Shown here: positions 50,273 to 60,900 of the stretch, piece after piece | Layout: every line of letters begins with the position of its first letter | Position numbering within the stretch: the stretch's first letter is position 1 | DNA from: Polaribacter sp. SA4-10 | GTDB taxonomy: Bacteria > Bacteroidota > Bacteroidia > Flavobacteriales > Flavobacteriaceae | Length of the DNA stretch: 64,000 nt | Assembly: GCF_002163835.1 (NCBI RefSeq) | Contig: NZ_CP019331.1 | Span: 2,860,903 to 2,924,902 of the forward strand | Direction of reading: 5' to 3' | Notes under the pieces: generated by a model | Databases searched by the model: none | Told to the model about the DNA's origin: nothing | What the model saw: only the letters and a program-made list of their open reading frames with translations | Position numbers and translations under genes: made by a program

Positions 50273-50638
50273 ATGAGTTTTACAGATTTGTTAGCGTTTA
50301 AAAAATCATTTTCTTTAGCAATGAAGGTTTTTGAGGTTTCTAAATCTTTTCCTAAAGAAGAAAAATACTCTTTAACAGACCAAATTAGAAGGTCCTCAAG
50401 AAGTGTTTCTGCCAATATTTCTGAAGCTTATAGAAAAAGACAATACCCTAAACATTTTGCGAGTAAGTTGAGTGATTCTGATGCAGAAAATTCTGAAACA
50501 TTTACTTGGTTATTGTTTGCTTTAAAATGTGAATATTTAGATAAAAATGCATTTGAAAACTTGTCTGCCGAAAATTTAGAAGTAGGAAAGCTAATTAATT
50601 ATATGATTAATAACCCCAGTAAATTTGGATCGAAGTAA
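50273..50638 (+). CDS. Four-helix-bundle protein (23S rRNA intervening-sequence protein family)
   Basis: 121 residues. The pattern FTDLLAFKKSFSLAMKVFEVSKSFP, YSLTDQIRRSSRSVSANISEAYRKR and SDSDAENSETFTWLLFA is the S23/IVP family, also seen in the avd proteins of diversity-generating retroelements. No reverse transcriptase or template repeat is here, so the DGR role does not apply. Biological role unknown. It is flanked on both sides by decayed TCAGTA/CAACTGAAACTG words. Confidence 0.88.
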   Translation: MSFTDLLAFKKSFSLAMKVFEVSKSFPKEEKYSLTDQIRRSSRSVSANISEAYRKRQYPKHFASKLSDSDAENSETFTWLLFALKCEYLDKNAFENLSAENLEVGKLINYMINNPSKFGSK

Positions 50639-50671
50639 CTGCCAACTGAAACTGTAAACTGATAACTAATT

Positions 50672-51805
50672 TTGTCTGGAATTTATATACACATACCGTT
50701 CTGTAAACAAGCATGTTTTTATTGCGATTTTCATTTTTCTACTTCGTTAAATAAGAAAGATGAAATGATTTCTTCACTTGTAAAAGAGATAGAAATAAGA
50801 AAAGACGAAAATCAAAATGAAATTGTTGAAACCATCTACTTTGGTGGTGGAACTCCAAGTGTTTTATCTGTTGATGAAATTCAAACCTTAATTGATGCCG
50901 TCTATAAGAATCACACAGTAGGTGAAAATCCAGAAATTACGTTAGAGGCAAATCCTGATGATTTATCAGAAGATAAAATTATTGAACTTTCAACATCACC
51001 AATAAACAGATTAAGTATTGGTGTGCAATCTTTTTATCAAAAGGATTTAAAATTAATGAATCGTGCACATAATTCTGAAGAAGCAAAAAACTGTCTGTCT
51101 ATTGCAACGCGCCACTTTAAGAATATTTCTGTTGATTTGATATATGGTATTCCAGGTTTATCAAATGAAGAATGGAAAGAAAATATACAAATAGCGTTGA
51201 GTTTTGGAATTCCACATATTTCTAGTTATGCTTTAACTGTTGAACCAAAAACGGCCTTAGCATCACTTATCAAAAAAGGAAAAATTGCTAATGTGGATGA
51301 TGAATTAGCACAAGAACAATTTCATATTTTAATAGATGAATTAGAACAGCAAAAATTTATACATTATGAACTTTCTAATTTTGGGAAAGAAAATTATTTT
51401 AGTAAAAATAATACGGCATATTGGTTAGGTAAAAAATATTTAGGTATTGGTCCGTCTGCACATTCATTTGACGGGAAACAACGTAGTTGGAATGTTAGAA
51501 ATAACGCAAAATATATTAAAAGTTTACAAGAAGATACGTTGCCAATAGAAAGAGAAGTTTTGAGTAAAACAGATCAATATAACGAATATATTATGACAGG
51601 TTTACGAACAATTTGGGGCGTTTCTTTGCAAAAAATCGAACAAGAATTTGGTGAGAAATATATAAAATACCTTCAAAATCAATCAAAAAAATATTTAAAT
51701 CAAGATTTATTGTATCTTGAAAAAGATATTTTAAAAATAACTAAAAAAGGGAAGTTTTTATCAGACGGAATCTCTTCTGATTTATTTATGCTAGATTCCT
51801 TTTAA
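50672..51805 (+). CDS. hemW: Radical SAM haem chaperone HemW
   Basis: 377 residues. HemW binds haem and delivers it to respiratory enzymes; it is often mislabelled as oxygen-independent coproporphyrinogen oxidase. The [4Fe-4S] motif is C-x3-C-x2-C in IHIPFCKQACFYCDFHF. YFGGGTPSVL, EANPDD, RLSIGVQSF and the C-terminal MTGLRTIWGVSL domain are intact. The start is a TTG at 50672 (SGIYIHIPFC follows), as no ATG precedes the cluster motif. Confidence 0.93.
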   Translation: MSGIYIHIPFCKQACFYCDFHFSTSLNKKDEMISSLVKEIEIRKDENQNEIVETIYFGGGTPSVLSVDEIQTLIDAVYKNHTVGENPEITLEANPDDLSEDKIIELSTSPINRLSIGVQSFYQKDLKLMNRAHNSEEAKNCLSIATRHFKNISVDLIYGIPGLSNEEWKENIQIALSFGIPHISSYALTVEPKTALASLIKKGKIANVDDELAQEQFHILIDELEQQKFIHYELSNFGKENYFSKNNTAYWLGKKYLGIGPSAHSFDGKQRSWNVRNNAKYIKSLQEDTLPIEREVLSKTDQYNEYIMTGLRTIWGVSLQKIEQEFGEKYIKYLQNQSKKYLNQDLLYLEKDILKITKKGKFLSDGISSDLFMLDSF

Positions 51806-51837
51806 TAATATTTTTTTAAGATTAAAAAACAGCAAAC

Positions 51838-52587
51838 ATGAAAGCAGTTATAGAATATAATTCAAGAAAAATAGAAGTAAACATATCTGAACCTATAGAT
51901 ATTTCTATACCAATAGATGTTACTAAAGAGAGTCTAAATGCTTGGTATGTTGAAGATCCAAAGATTTCTCCAGAAGTTGAAGATGGGTTTGAAATAAGTG
52001 TTGCAAATGGAGCCGTTGTTAATTTTAATAACATTCATTTTAATCCACATTCTCATATTACCCATACAGAATGTGTTGGTCATATTACAAAAGAAGTACA
52101 TTCTGTAAACCAGAATTTAAAATATTTTATTTTTCTAGCTGAGGTGGTTACAGTTGTTCCAGAAAATAATGGAGAAGATTTTTTTATATCTGAAAAACAA
52201 TTAAAAACAGCTTTAAAGAATAAGAAAAGAGATGCAATTGTAATTAGAACGTTACCAAATTTATCTGATAAAAAATCGATGAAATACTCGAATACAAATC
52301 CACCTTATTTATTAGAAGAAGCTGCAATTTATTTAAGAGAAAAAGGAATAAAACATTTATTAATTGATTTGCCTTCTGTAGATAAAGAAAAAGATGGAGG
52401 AGCACTTTTGTCTCATAATGCTTTTTGGAATACTGCAGGAGAAATAAGAATGCACGCTACAATAACAGAGTTTATTTATGTGCCAAATCACGTAGAAGAT
52501 GGTGAGTATTTATTAAACTTAATGATTGCTCCTTTTGAGAATGATGCTACGCCCAGTAAGCCTATTTTGTATAAAATTATAAAGTAA
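51838..52587 (+). CDS. Cyclase-family (KynB-like) hydrolase
   Basis: 249 residues, cyclase family PF04199, whose best-known member is kynurenine formamidase. The metal-binding pattern HxGTHxD is recast here as FNPHSHITHTECVGHI. The C-terminal LLIDLPSVDKEKDGG and LSHNAFW stretch fits the second half of the site. No tryptophan-degradation gene is adjacent, so the substrate is open. The start is the ATG at 51838, 32 bp after hemW. Confidence 0.8.
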   Translation: MKAVIEYNSRKIEVNISEPIDISIPIDVTKESLNAWYVEDPKISPEVEDGFEISVANGAVVNFNNIHFNPHSHITHTECVGHITKEVHSVNQNLKYFIFLAEVVTVVPENNGEDFFISEKQLKTALKNKKRDAIVIRTLPNLSDKKSMKYSNTNPPYLLEEAAIYLREKGIKHLLIDLPSVDKEKDGGALLSHNAFWNTAGEIRMHATITEFIYVPNHVEDGEYLLNLMIAPFENDATPSKPILYKIIK

Positions 52588-52619
52588 ATGGACGTTAAAA
52601 ATCTTCTATAAAAAAGATT

Positions 52620-52921
52620 TTTTTATGGAAGTAGTATCCTTCTTTTGGTCTTAATTTACAAGGATTCTTTTGCTGATATTGCTGTTGAAGAATTAAAAAC
52701 AGCAGATGTAAATGAGCTTTCGAAATCCATTGAAATAGATAGAAGGAATGTTCACTATAGAGATGATGGAAAAGGTTTTTGAATAGTTTTAATTCACAGA
52801 AGAGCTGCTTCTTTGCGTACTTGGGAAGATTTTAGTAAAGAACTTACAAAAATTATAGCGTTATTAGAATGAACTTGCCTGCTTTTGGAATTACAGGTGT
52901 AAATAAAAGTGAAGCGTATTA
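52620..52921 (+). pseudogene. Decayed alpha/beta-hydrolase gene
   Basis: One frame reads LIYKDSFADIAVEELK...LSKSIEIDRRNVHYRDDGKGF then TGA, continues IVLIHRRAASLRTWEDFSKELTK, and after a frame change ends RMNLPAFGITGVNKSEAY. This is the cap-less start of an alpha/beta hydrolase (HYRDxG, LIHG-like) with at least one stop, one frameshift and loss of the catalytic Ser and His half. No upstream start is clear. Confidence 0.72.
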
Positions 52922-52962
52922 AATTAAATGCGCGCTCTTTCTTTTTTAGTTGGTTTCTTTAT

Positions 52963-53943
52963 CTAAAACCACTTCTTACGTTTAAAATACCATACAGAAA
53001 TTATAGTAATAATTACCATAACACCTATTAGGATAAAGTAACTATATTTAAATTTTAATTCGGGAATATTCTCGAAATTCATACCATAAATTCCTGCTAA
53101 AAAAGTAAGCGGAATAAAAATTACAGACAAAATTGTTAGTGTTTTCATCACTTCATTTAATCTGTGACCTTGAATACTAAAAATCAAATTTATTTTACTT
53201 TCTAACTCTTGTAATTCAAAATCAATATTAGAAATTAAGTTATTAGTTTGCTCTTTTAACTCACTAAAATATTTTGTTTCTAAATCTTTAATTTCTGTTT
53301 TTTCTAATTTTATTATTACATCTTTTAAACTGATTGTCGCTTTTTTAAAGTTGAATAATTCTTGCTTTCTATTTTCTACAAGCGAAGTAAATTCTGGCGT
53401 TGGTTTTATATGAGAAGCGTTTAATTTAATTGAACTTAATTCAGCATTTTCTTGATACGTATCTTGATAATTGTCAATAATAGACTCAAGAACTAAGAAC
53501 AACAAATAGTCTGCATTTTTCTTTCTAACAATGCCTTTATTTCCTTCTAAACGCTCACGAATCCAGTTAAAATAATCACCAGATTTTTCTTGAATACTCC
53601 ATAAGAAATCAGCAGAAACGATAAAAATCATTTGTTCAGAATCAAATTTATGGTTTTCAGTTTTTAAAACACGAATGGTAATAAATAGTAAATTTTCTAA
53701 TAAGATTACTTTGTTTGGGTGATCTTCATCCATTAATAATTTAATTAAAAAATCATCTAAATTATTATCGTTAATAATCTTCTTAAACGCTTCTTTATAT
53801 TGAGTTCCATAAGTATTCAACCATTTTATTAAGCCATTTTTTTTTGATAATTCAATTTCTGAAATTGCAGAAAAAGTAGTTTTCTCATAATTTTTGTCAG
53901 AATAACTAATAACGGTTGTATTGTCTAAAAAGTCATTTTCCAT
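52963..53943 (-). CDS. corA: CorA-family Mg2+/Co2+ transporter
   Basis: 326 residues. A large cytoplasmic N-terminal domain of alpha/beta plus long helices (FSELKEQTNNLISNIDFELQELESKINLIF is the stalk helix) is followed by two C-terminal membrane helices. The universal pore motif GMN (287-289, in AGIYGMNFENIPEL) lies between them. Lys/Arg-rich end (FKRKKWF) is typical. Probably a homopentameric channel. Confidence 0.93.
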   Translation of the reverse strand: MENDFLDNTTVISYSDKNYEKTTFSAISEIELSKKNGLIKWLNTYGTQYKEAFKKIINDNNLDDFLIKLLMDEDHPNKVILLENLLFITIRVLKTENHKFDSEQMIFIVSADFLWSIQEKSGDYFNWIRERLEGNKGIVRKKNADYLLFLVLESIIDNYQDTYQENAELSSIKLNASHIKPTPEFTSLVENRKQELFNFKKATISLKDVIIKLEKTEIKDLETKYFSELKEQTNNLISNIDFELQELESKINLIFSIQGHRLNEVMKTLTILSVIFIPLTFLAGIYGMNFENIPELKFKYSYFILIGVMVIITIISVWYFKRKKWF

Positions 53944-54029
53944 TTTGAAAATAGTTGTAAATTTGATAGATAAAGATACTTTTAATATTTATAAAAAAAG
54001 TTTTTTTTACCAGGCAAAATTAATCGTTT

Positions 54030-54398
54030 ATGCACATAGAACAATTAAGAGATTTCTGCATTGCAAAAAAAGGAGTTACGGAACACTTTCCTTTTGATGA
54101 AGATACCTTGGTTTTTAAAGTGATGGGAAAAATGTTTTTGCTTAGCTCATTAAAAAAATGGGAAAGTGGAGAAGGAGCAGTAAATTTAAAATGCAATCCA
54201 GAACGTTCTCTAGAGTTAAGAGAAGAATATGAAGGAATTACTGCAGGATTTCATATGAGTAAAAAACATTGGAATACTGTTTTAATTAGTAATTCTAATG
54301 TTTCTGATACGCTGTTAATTGAATTAATAAATCATTCTTATGAATTGGTGGCACGTGGATTAACAAAAAAACTAAAAGAAGAATTAAGAAATTTATGA
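54030..54398 (+). CDS. MmcQ/YjbR-family protein
   Basis: 122 residues: YjbR fold (double-wing DNA-binding-like). Pattern MHIEQLRDFCIAKKGVTEHFPFDEDTLVFKVMGKMF, LKCNPERSLELREEY and GFHMSKKHWNTVLI is diagnostic. Cellular role is not established. Alone, with a terminator at 54510. Confidence 0.88.
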   Translation: MHIEQLRDFCIAKKGVTEHFPFDEDTLVFKVMGKMFLLSSLKKWESGEGAVNLKCNPERSLELREEYEGITAGFHMSKKHWNTVLISNSNVSDTLLIELINHSYELVARGLTKKLKEELRNL

Positions 54399-54509
54399 AG
54401 ATAATTTCTGTTATCCTAAAATTAGGGATTACTAAGGAGTCTTATATTTTATTAGAAAACAAACAGATTTCTACGTCTTACCTCTTCGCATTGACAAAAT
54501 AAAAAGATG

Positions 54510-54538
54510 AAAAACGCTCTCTATAAAGCGTTTTTTAT
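54510..54538 (+). terminator. Terminator after the MmcQ/YjbR gene
   Basis: AAACGCT...AGCGTTT stem with an 8-base loop and T6. It lies 112 bp after the stop; the gap holds no gene. Confidence 0.75.
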
Positions 54539-55013
54539 CTTGGTAATTAAAATAGCGTTTTTTTAAACTATTAATGGTAACTACAAGTAGATATCGTAAG
54601 CTGTTTGTTTATAGGTTAGTGGCACTTTTTTGTTATAGGCAGCTATTTCAAAGTAAAACTCACTTCTCTTTTATCGTAGTTTATAATTTAATTCATGGTA
54701 TTCACATCATGTAAATGCACACGTGCCTCTCCAATTAGTGGAAAGTTGTTAGCGAGTTCTTTTAATTCATATTTTAAAAATGTTTTCAGTTAACCAAGAA
54801 CTTTACACGCTACTTTTACAACAACAGAAAACTTAAATTTCAGTATAAATACTGACTTTTTTTAATATTAAAAAAAGGTTCTTTGCATTAGTGCATTAGT
54901 GCATTATGTATTAATACATTTTGTAATAGAGAACTTCCCCCACACCTTTAAATAAATGAATCAAACTGAATTTATTTAAAGTTAACTTATAAATATATTT
55001 TATACTGGGGCCC
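54539..55013. other. Gene-free interval with a possible coding relic
   Basis: On the minus strand, about 54787-54691, a 33-codon stretch reads FLKYELKELANNFPLIGEARVHLHDVNTMN then stop, without a clear start; it looks like the end of a lost gene, identity unknown. At 54890-54930 the word TAGTGCATTA is repeated and followed by ATGTATTAATACAT, a small inverted repeat. Promoter of the next gene presumably lies after 54960. Confidence 0.4.
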
Positions 55014-56817
55014 ATGAATTTCTTTAAAAAAAAACACGCTTGTAGCGTGTGTCTTATTTGCTACTCAATTCGTACATTCACAAAATGCCATAACCTCTTC
55101 AGGAGGTGAAGTTATTAGTGCTGGCGGTACAGTAGTTCACACTATTGGTCAAGTGTTTTACGCCAATTTAACAAGTGACAATGGTATTACAATTCATGAA
55201 GGGTTACTACAGCCCTATGAAAAAAAAACCTATACTTTTAACACTGCTTGGTCACCAATCGACCCTACTGCTCTTTCCTTTGCAGAAGATGCCATTGTTG
55301 TAACTACAGGAGATGTTACCTTTTCTAATAGCAATACTTACTTCGATACTTTAACGATTGACCCTGGGGCTTCTGTAACAGTAGCTGCCGGTGCTATGAT
55401 ATCTGCTAATAGTGCTACCACATTAAATTCAACATCGAGTTCCTTCTCAAGTCTAATTGTTAAGGGCTCCATTAATGGTACGGTAAACTATAACCGCTAC
55501 ACTGCATTAATTGGCTCAGCAGAGGGCGGTACAAACGATTTAATTTCATCGCCAGTTGTAGGTCAAGTTTTTGGAGCTTTTGCCACTGCAAATACAAATT
55601 TAGCAGCTTCCGGCAACTTAAGAGCTTTTGCACCTTATAATACAAGTGCTGGAGCTTATCAAAATTATGATACTGCTAACAATGCAGCAACAGTATTAGA
55701 TTCAGGTATAGGATATAGAGCAGCCACCACAGACGGCAGCACTTTAAAATTTACGGGAACCGTAAGTACAGCTGATGTAAATGTATCCATTTCAGATGAC
55801 AGTGCAGGAAATGCATGGAACCTTATAGGAAATCCATATCCTTCCTACATTGATTTTAACAGTTTCTTTACTGATAATAAGGGTCAATTTAACACTGACG
55901 GTGAATACCAAGCCGTATATGGTTATAATGGTGACGGTACCTCAAATGGTTGGACGGTCTGGAACTCAGCCACCATAGCAGATCCCGCGATTACAGAATT
56001 AATAGCACCAGGGCAAGCCTTTTTTGTAAAGGCTAAAACAACAGGAGGTAGTGTTACATTTACAACCGCCATGCAAACCACAGGGAATGCAGATGATTTT
56101 ATTAATGGAAAGCAAACAAATTTGGAGGTTGCTTTATGTAAGGTTCGTTTAAGCAGTGGAACTAAATCAGCAACTACCGATATTTATTTTATAGAAGGCA
56201 CCACTAGAGGTTTAGACATCGGTTATGATGCCGCTACGTATTCTCAGAGTTCTTCTGGTTTTTCAATATTCTCTAATCTGGTGGCTGACAATTCAGGCTC
56301 AGCAATGGCCATACAAAGTTTAGACTATGCAGATTTTAATGATGTGGTTGTGCCTTTAGGTATACATGCAAAATTAGCAGCGTTAACTATTAGTATAGAT
56401 GCGCTTGCTACCACTTTACCCGCAGATATAAATGTGTATTTAGAAGATCGAGTAACAAACACTTTTACCTTGTTAACTAACAAAGAGTACACGTTTACAC
56501 CTTCGGCAGATTTAGAAGGAGCAGGACGCTTCTACCTACATTATACCGCTAAAGCTTTAGACATAGAAAACAATAACTTTAATTATATACAGATTTATAC
56601 TACTATTTCTCCAAGAGAAATCATGATTAAAGGAAGCTTAAACTCAGATGCTACCGCCGTTTTATATGATGTAAATGGCCGTTTAGTATTAAGCCAGAAA
56701 CTAAAACAGACAAGTACTACGCATCGCATAGATGCATCAAGACTTAGTGTTGGTTTGTATCTTATAAAGGTATCTAATGATCAGGAAGTGAAGACTCAAA
56801 AATTATTTATTCAATAG
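55014..56817 (+). CDS. T9SS-sorted surface protein, frameshifted at an A9 run in its signal peptide
   Basis: About 600 residues if the frame is restored. The ATG at 55014 opens MNFFKKK and then stops; the frame used from about 55036 to the end lacks a start. Removing one A from the run 55026-55034 joins them as MNFFKKNTLVACVLFATQFVHSQ, a normal signal peptide closely like that of the gene at 62146. Next come ITSSGGEVISAGGTVVHTIGQVFY (shared with 62146), a long beta-rich region and a C-terminal Por-type sorting domain (DVNGRLVLSQKL ... YLIKVSNDQEVKTQKLFIQ). It is exported by Sec and then type IX secretion. Confidence 0.82.
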
Positions 56818-56825
56818 AAAACAGC

Positions 56826-56984
56826 ATGAAAGAAAACACAGATAACGACCTTATTTCTCGCAAAGAAGCGGTGTTAAAAATAAGTAAATACGCAGCATTA
56901 ACCGCTTTGGGTACCTTAATAATTTTAAGTCCACAAAAAGCACAAGCAGGTTCACCACCAGAAGCAGGTGGCGATCCTTTTTAA
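56826..56984 (+). CDS. 52-residue protein with a hydrophobic centre
   Basis: A short frame 9 bp after the sorting-domain gene: MKENTDNDLISRKEAVLKISKY, then hydrophobic AALTALGTLIILSP, then QKAQAGSPPEAGGDPF. It could be a secreted peptide (possible cleavage after AQA) or a small membrane protein. Similar short frames accompany surface-protein genes in flavobacteria as I recall; no named family. Confidence 0.55.
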   Translation: MKENTDNDLISRKEAVLKISKYAALTALGTLIILSPQKAQAGSPPEAGGDPF

Positions 56985-57067
56985 TTAAAATTACAAGAAA
57001 TTTCTAATACAATAACATCGTAAAAACAGCTCCATATATATGGAGTATTCAAAACCTAAGAAAAATC

Positions 57068-57907
57068 ATGAATAAAATAAGATTCACACTTTTAGCAGCC
57101 CTATTAATTACAGTAAGTATTTTTGGGCAATCACCAGAACAAATAAGTTATCAAGCCGTTGTGCGTGATGCCGCTAATGCCATTGTTGCCAACCAACTTG
57201 TAGGTATGAAAATAAGTGTTTTGCAAACCACGGAAAACGGAACAGCAGTTTATGAAGAAACACAAACACCAACCACCAATGCAAATGGTTTATTAAGTAT
57301 TTATATAGGTGCAGGGACGACTGATGTAGTAGGAATTTTTTCTGATATTGTTTGGTCTACCGGATCTTACTTTGTAAAAATAGAGATCGACCCAGCTGGA
57401 GGTACAAACTACACAATTATAGGGACCACCCAATTAGTAAGTGTGCCGTATGCTTTGTATGCAAAAGCGACTGCTGCTGGAGCATTAACAGGAACTGCCT
57501 TAAATGCAACTGTAATAGGTTCCTCTTTAACCTCCGTTGGAACTTTAACCGATTTAACCGTTACAGGGACTTCAGAAACAGGCTTGGTTAAAATTACAGG
57601 AGGTTCACCTGCTGTTGGTAAAGTATTAACGTCTGATGCAGATGGTTTAGCAAGCTGGCAAGCAGCTGCAGCAACTGTTAGAGAAGTAGCTGATGAATTT
57701 TCATCAACTGCAAATCAAACAGCTTTTACTTTATCACAAGCTCCATCTGCTAATAGCAAGGTAAAAATGTATGTAAACGGAATTAGAATTAGCAACACGT
57801 CTTATACATATACCTCGAGTGTAACCTCTTTAACCTATATTCCAGCAAATAATGAGGGGTATGCGTTAACGGCGGGTGACCGCATACAGTTTGATTATTT
57901 TTATTAA
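57068..57907 (+). CDS. Secreted surface protein, shared N-terminal domain plus fibre-like tail
   Basis: 279 residues. Signal peptide 1-20 (ending IFGQ). Residues about 21-132 (SPEQISYQAVVRDAANAIVANQLVG ... TTQLVSVPYALYAKA) match the N-terminal domain of the collagen-like protein at 62635. A Thr/Ala/Gly-rich linker follows (about 135-200). The tail FTLSQAPSANSKVKMYVNGIRISN ... YALTAGDRIQFDYFY resembles fibre or tail-tip domains. No T9SS sorting domain is seen. Probably cell-surface structure; role unknown. Confidence 0.78.
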   Translation: MNKIRFTLLAALLITVSIFGQSPEQISYQAVVRDAANAIVANQLVGMKISVLQTTENGTAVYEETQTPTTNANGLLSIYIGAGTTDVVGIFSDIVWSTGSYFVKIEIDPAGGTNYTIIGTTQLVSVPYALYAKATAAGALTGTALNATVIGSSLTSVGTLTDLTVTGTSETGLVKITGGSPAVGKVLTSDADGLASWQAAAATVREVADEFSSTANQTAFTLSQAPSANSKVKMYVNGIRISNTSYTYTSSVTSLTYIPANNEGYALTAGDRIQFDYFY

Positions 57908-57911
57908 ATAA

Positions 57912-60900
57912 ATGTTTCTAAATAAAAAAAATATGAAGTTTATTTTATTAAAAAAGTCCTTTAAAAGACTTATTTGTGTTGGTATTATTTTCTTTTTGAG
58001 TGTCGTTTCTGCGCAAGCGCAAACAGGGCTTGTTGGTTATTGGAATTTTGACGAAGGAACTGGAACAACTGTTACTGATATCAGTGGGAATGGTTTTGAC
58101 GGCGTCTTTAATGTTGATAATGGTTCGCTAACTTGGGGTACTTCTAGCGCTTTCATGGGAGCAGGAAATGCTTTAAACTTTCAAGGTTCTTACGTACAAG
58201 TAACAGATAATGCTCTTTTTAATGACTTGCAAGTCAATATGACAATAGAAGCGTGGTATTACCAAACTGATAATTTAAATAACACTATAATCTCTAGACA
58301 GAGCTATAATGACTTTATTTTTCAAGGAAATGGAACTGATGCTAATGTACCTTCTGTAATTAGTTTATATAGTCCTGACAGTGATGGGTGGTCGAAAAGT
58401 AGTACTGACCTACCGTTAAATGTATGGGTTCATGTTGCAGTGACCTGGAATGGGGCTACTAAAACCTTAAAAATTTATCAAAATGGTGCATTAACGGATG
58501 AGAAAGTTCTCTTAAATAGTAAAGAATTTAAGGGAGGTGATTTACTTATTGGAGCTCAGAATGGAGGAAATTTGATGAATGGTAAATTGGATGAAATAAG
58601 GCTGTGGAGAGTGGTGCGGACTACTGCTGAAATTTCAGAAAACTATAATAAAACAATTGCAATTGCAGATGAGGTCTCAATGGTAGGTTTAGATAACTTA
58701 GCGAACACAGCAGGAGCTTATACTCAAGTTTTTGAATCTGGCATAATAGAATATACAATTCCCGATGTTAATAATGCAAGATCAAGCATAACGGTCACCC
58801 CAACAAAATCAGATACGAATGCAACAATACAAGTACGGGTAAATGCGGGAAGTTATGCTGACGTAGATTCTGGTACTGAATCAGACCCTTTGGCATTAAT
58901 TGTGGGTGCAAACACGGTAGATGTAAAAGTTACAGCTCCAGACGGTATAACCCTAAGAATTTATACTATAACGGTCACTAGAGAAATTGCTTATCCTTCC
59001 TATGTAGTTTCTGGAGCAGGTACGGCCGCAGTTAATGGTGTATACACTTATGTAGGAAAAAATAGTTATGGATTTGGTGTTTGGCAATATGGATTTTACT
59101 ATTTATCAAGTGATACTTATGACGCTTGGATAGGTGACAGTGCTGAAAATAACTATTCTTATCAATATCAAGCCTCTGCTTACAATGAACCTGATCCACT
59201 TAAATGGAGTATGTCGTCTTTTTATGGCTCTAGTCCGAACCCTGTAATTGAATTAGCTGGCTCAAAAGTAACTTACGCTTCTTCTACATTCATCGAGAAT
59301 AGTGCAAATAATGGTGCTGTTACTGCTACAACTACCATTACACATAACAATTACGAAAGCGCGGCATTTACAGGTACAGATGGTGAAGATTTTGTTACTT
59401 CTGGAAAGGCGGTAGTTACCGGAGTTCCATCAGGATTAACAGCGGTAATTGCAAGAGACAATAATCTACAACTTACTTTTTCCTTGACAGGAAATGCAAG
59501 TGCCCACACAAATACTAACGACATAAGTAATCTTACTATTATTTTTCAAGATGCTGCTTTTAGTGATAGTGACGCTCCAAATACCACTAATTTTAGTGCA
59601 AACCTTAGTATAAATTTTGTTGAGGTATTGAATGTAGGTAGTAGCGAAACCTATACTACGATTCAAAGTGCAGTTAATGCTGCTGGTAATGGAGATGTAT
59701 TGCTATTAGCTGCAGAAACTTTTACAGAACAGAATATTGCTATTGCAAATAAATCACTTACAATTATTGGTGTGAGCCCTGCAAGTACGATAGTACAAGC
59801 ACACGCTGTTGCAGGATCGGCAACAGACAGAGTTTTTAATATTACGAATGATACTTATGCTGTAACTAATTTTCATAGCTTCGAAAGATTAACGATTAAA
59901 CACGGAAATTCCGCCAATAAAGGGGGAGGACTGTACGCCGTGCATACAACGCTAAGGTTAAAAGATTGTGCCATAGAAACGAATACTACCACACATCCTG
60001 GTCCAATTATCTATGATTTAGGTGGTGGCGGTGTTCACGCGGAAAAGTCAAATCTTATATCAGAAAATTGTACTTTTTATAACAACCATTATGCTTCTAT
60101 TGACAATCCCTATGGTTCTGGTGGAGGAGCAATTGCGTTTATACCCGATGTTCAAAATGGTAGTGAAAGCTTTATGGATATTACTAATTGTACTTTTAGT
60201 GACAATGTTAGTGATACTTTTGGAGGTGCTATCTTCAATACACCAACGGATACAAAATCCATTAGAATTACCAATTCTACTTTTGCAGGAAATTCTGCTA
60301 AACAAGGTGGGGCTCTAAGTGAAATGGGCTGGGGTTATAACTTTCAGCCAACGTATATAACAAATTGTTTATTTTATGGCAATACTGCCTCTTCAGACGG
60401 TTCTACACTCCACACACAATATACAACCAGTTGGGAGGTCACTAACTGTTTAATCGAAAGTACTACTGACGGTGGTCAACTAAATGGCGTATATAATGCA
60501 GATTGTATTGTAGGAGTTGATCCATTATTAGGTACTTTAACAGATAACGGAGGCTTTACAAAAACGTATAGTATTGGCGCTGGGAGTCCAGCAATAAATA
60601 GTGGTACAACAACCAGTCTGCCTTTAGACCAAAGAGGGTTTTCAATTGTGGGTACCAGGGATATAGGAGCATACGAATATGGAGGTACGGTTCCTAGTAC
60701 AACTTCAAATAACGCAGATTTAAGTGCTTTAACAACCACAGCAGGTGCAATTACTCCAGTTTTTGCATCAGAAACTACAAGCTATACAGCAAGTGTAAGC
60801 AATGCAACAACCAGTATTACGGTAACACCAACGCAATCAGATGCGAATGCAACCATTTCTGTAAACGGAACAACAGTAGTTTCTGGTGCTGTATCGGGTG

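Noticed and set aside
50273..50638. Possible accessory protein (avd) of a diversity-generating retroelement
   Set aside because: No reverse transcriptase, template repeat or variable repeat is present within reach; the family also occurs alone.
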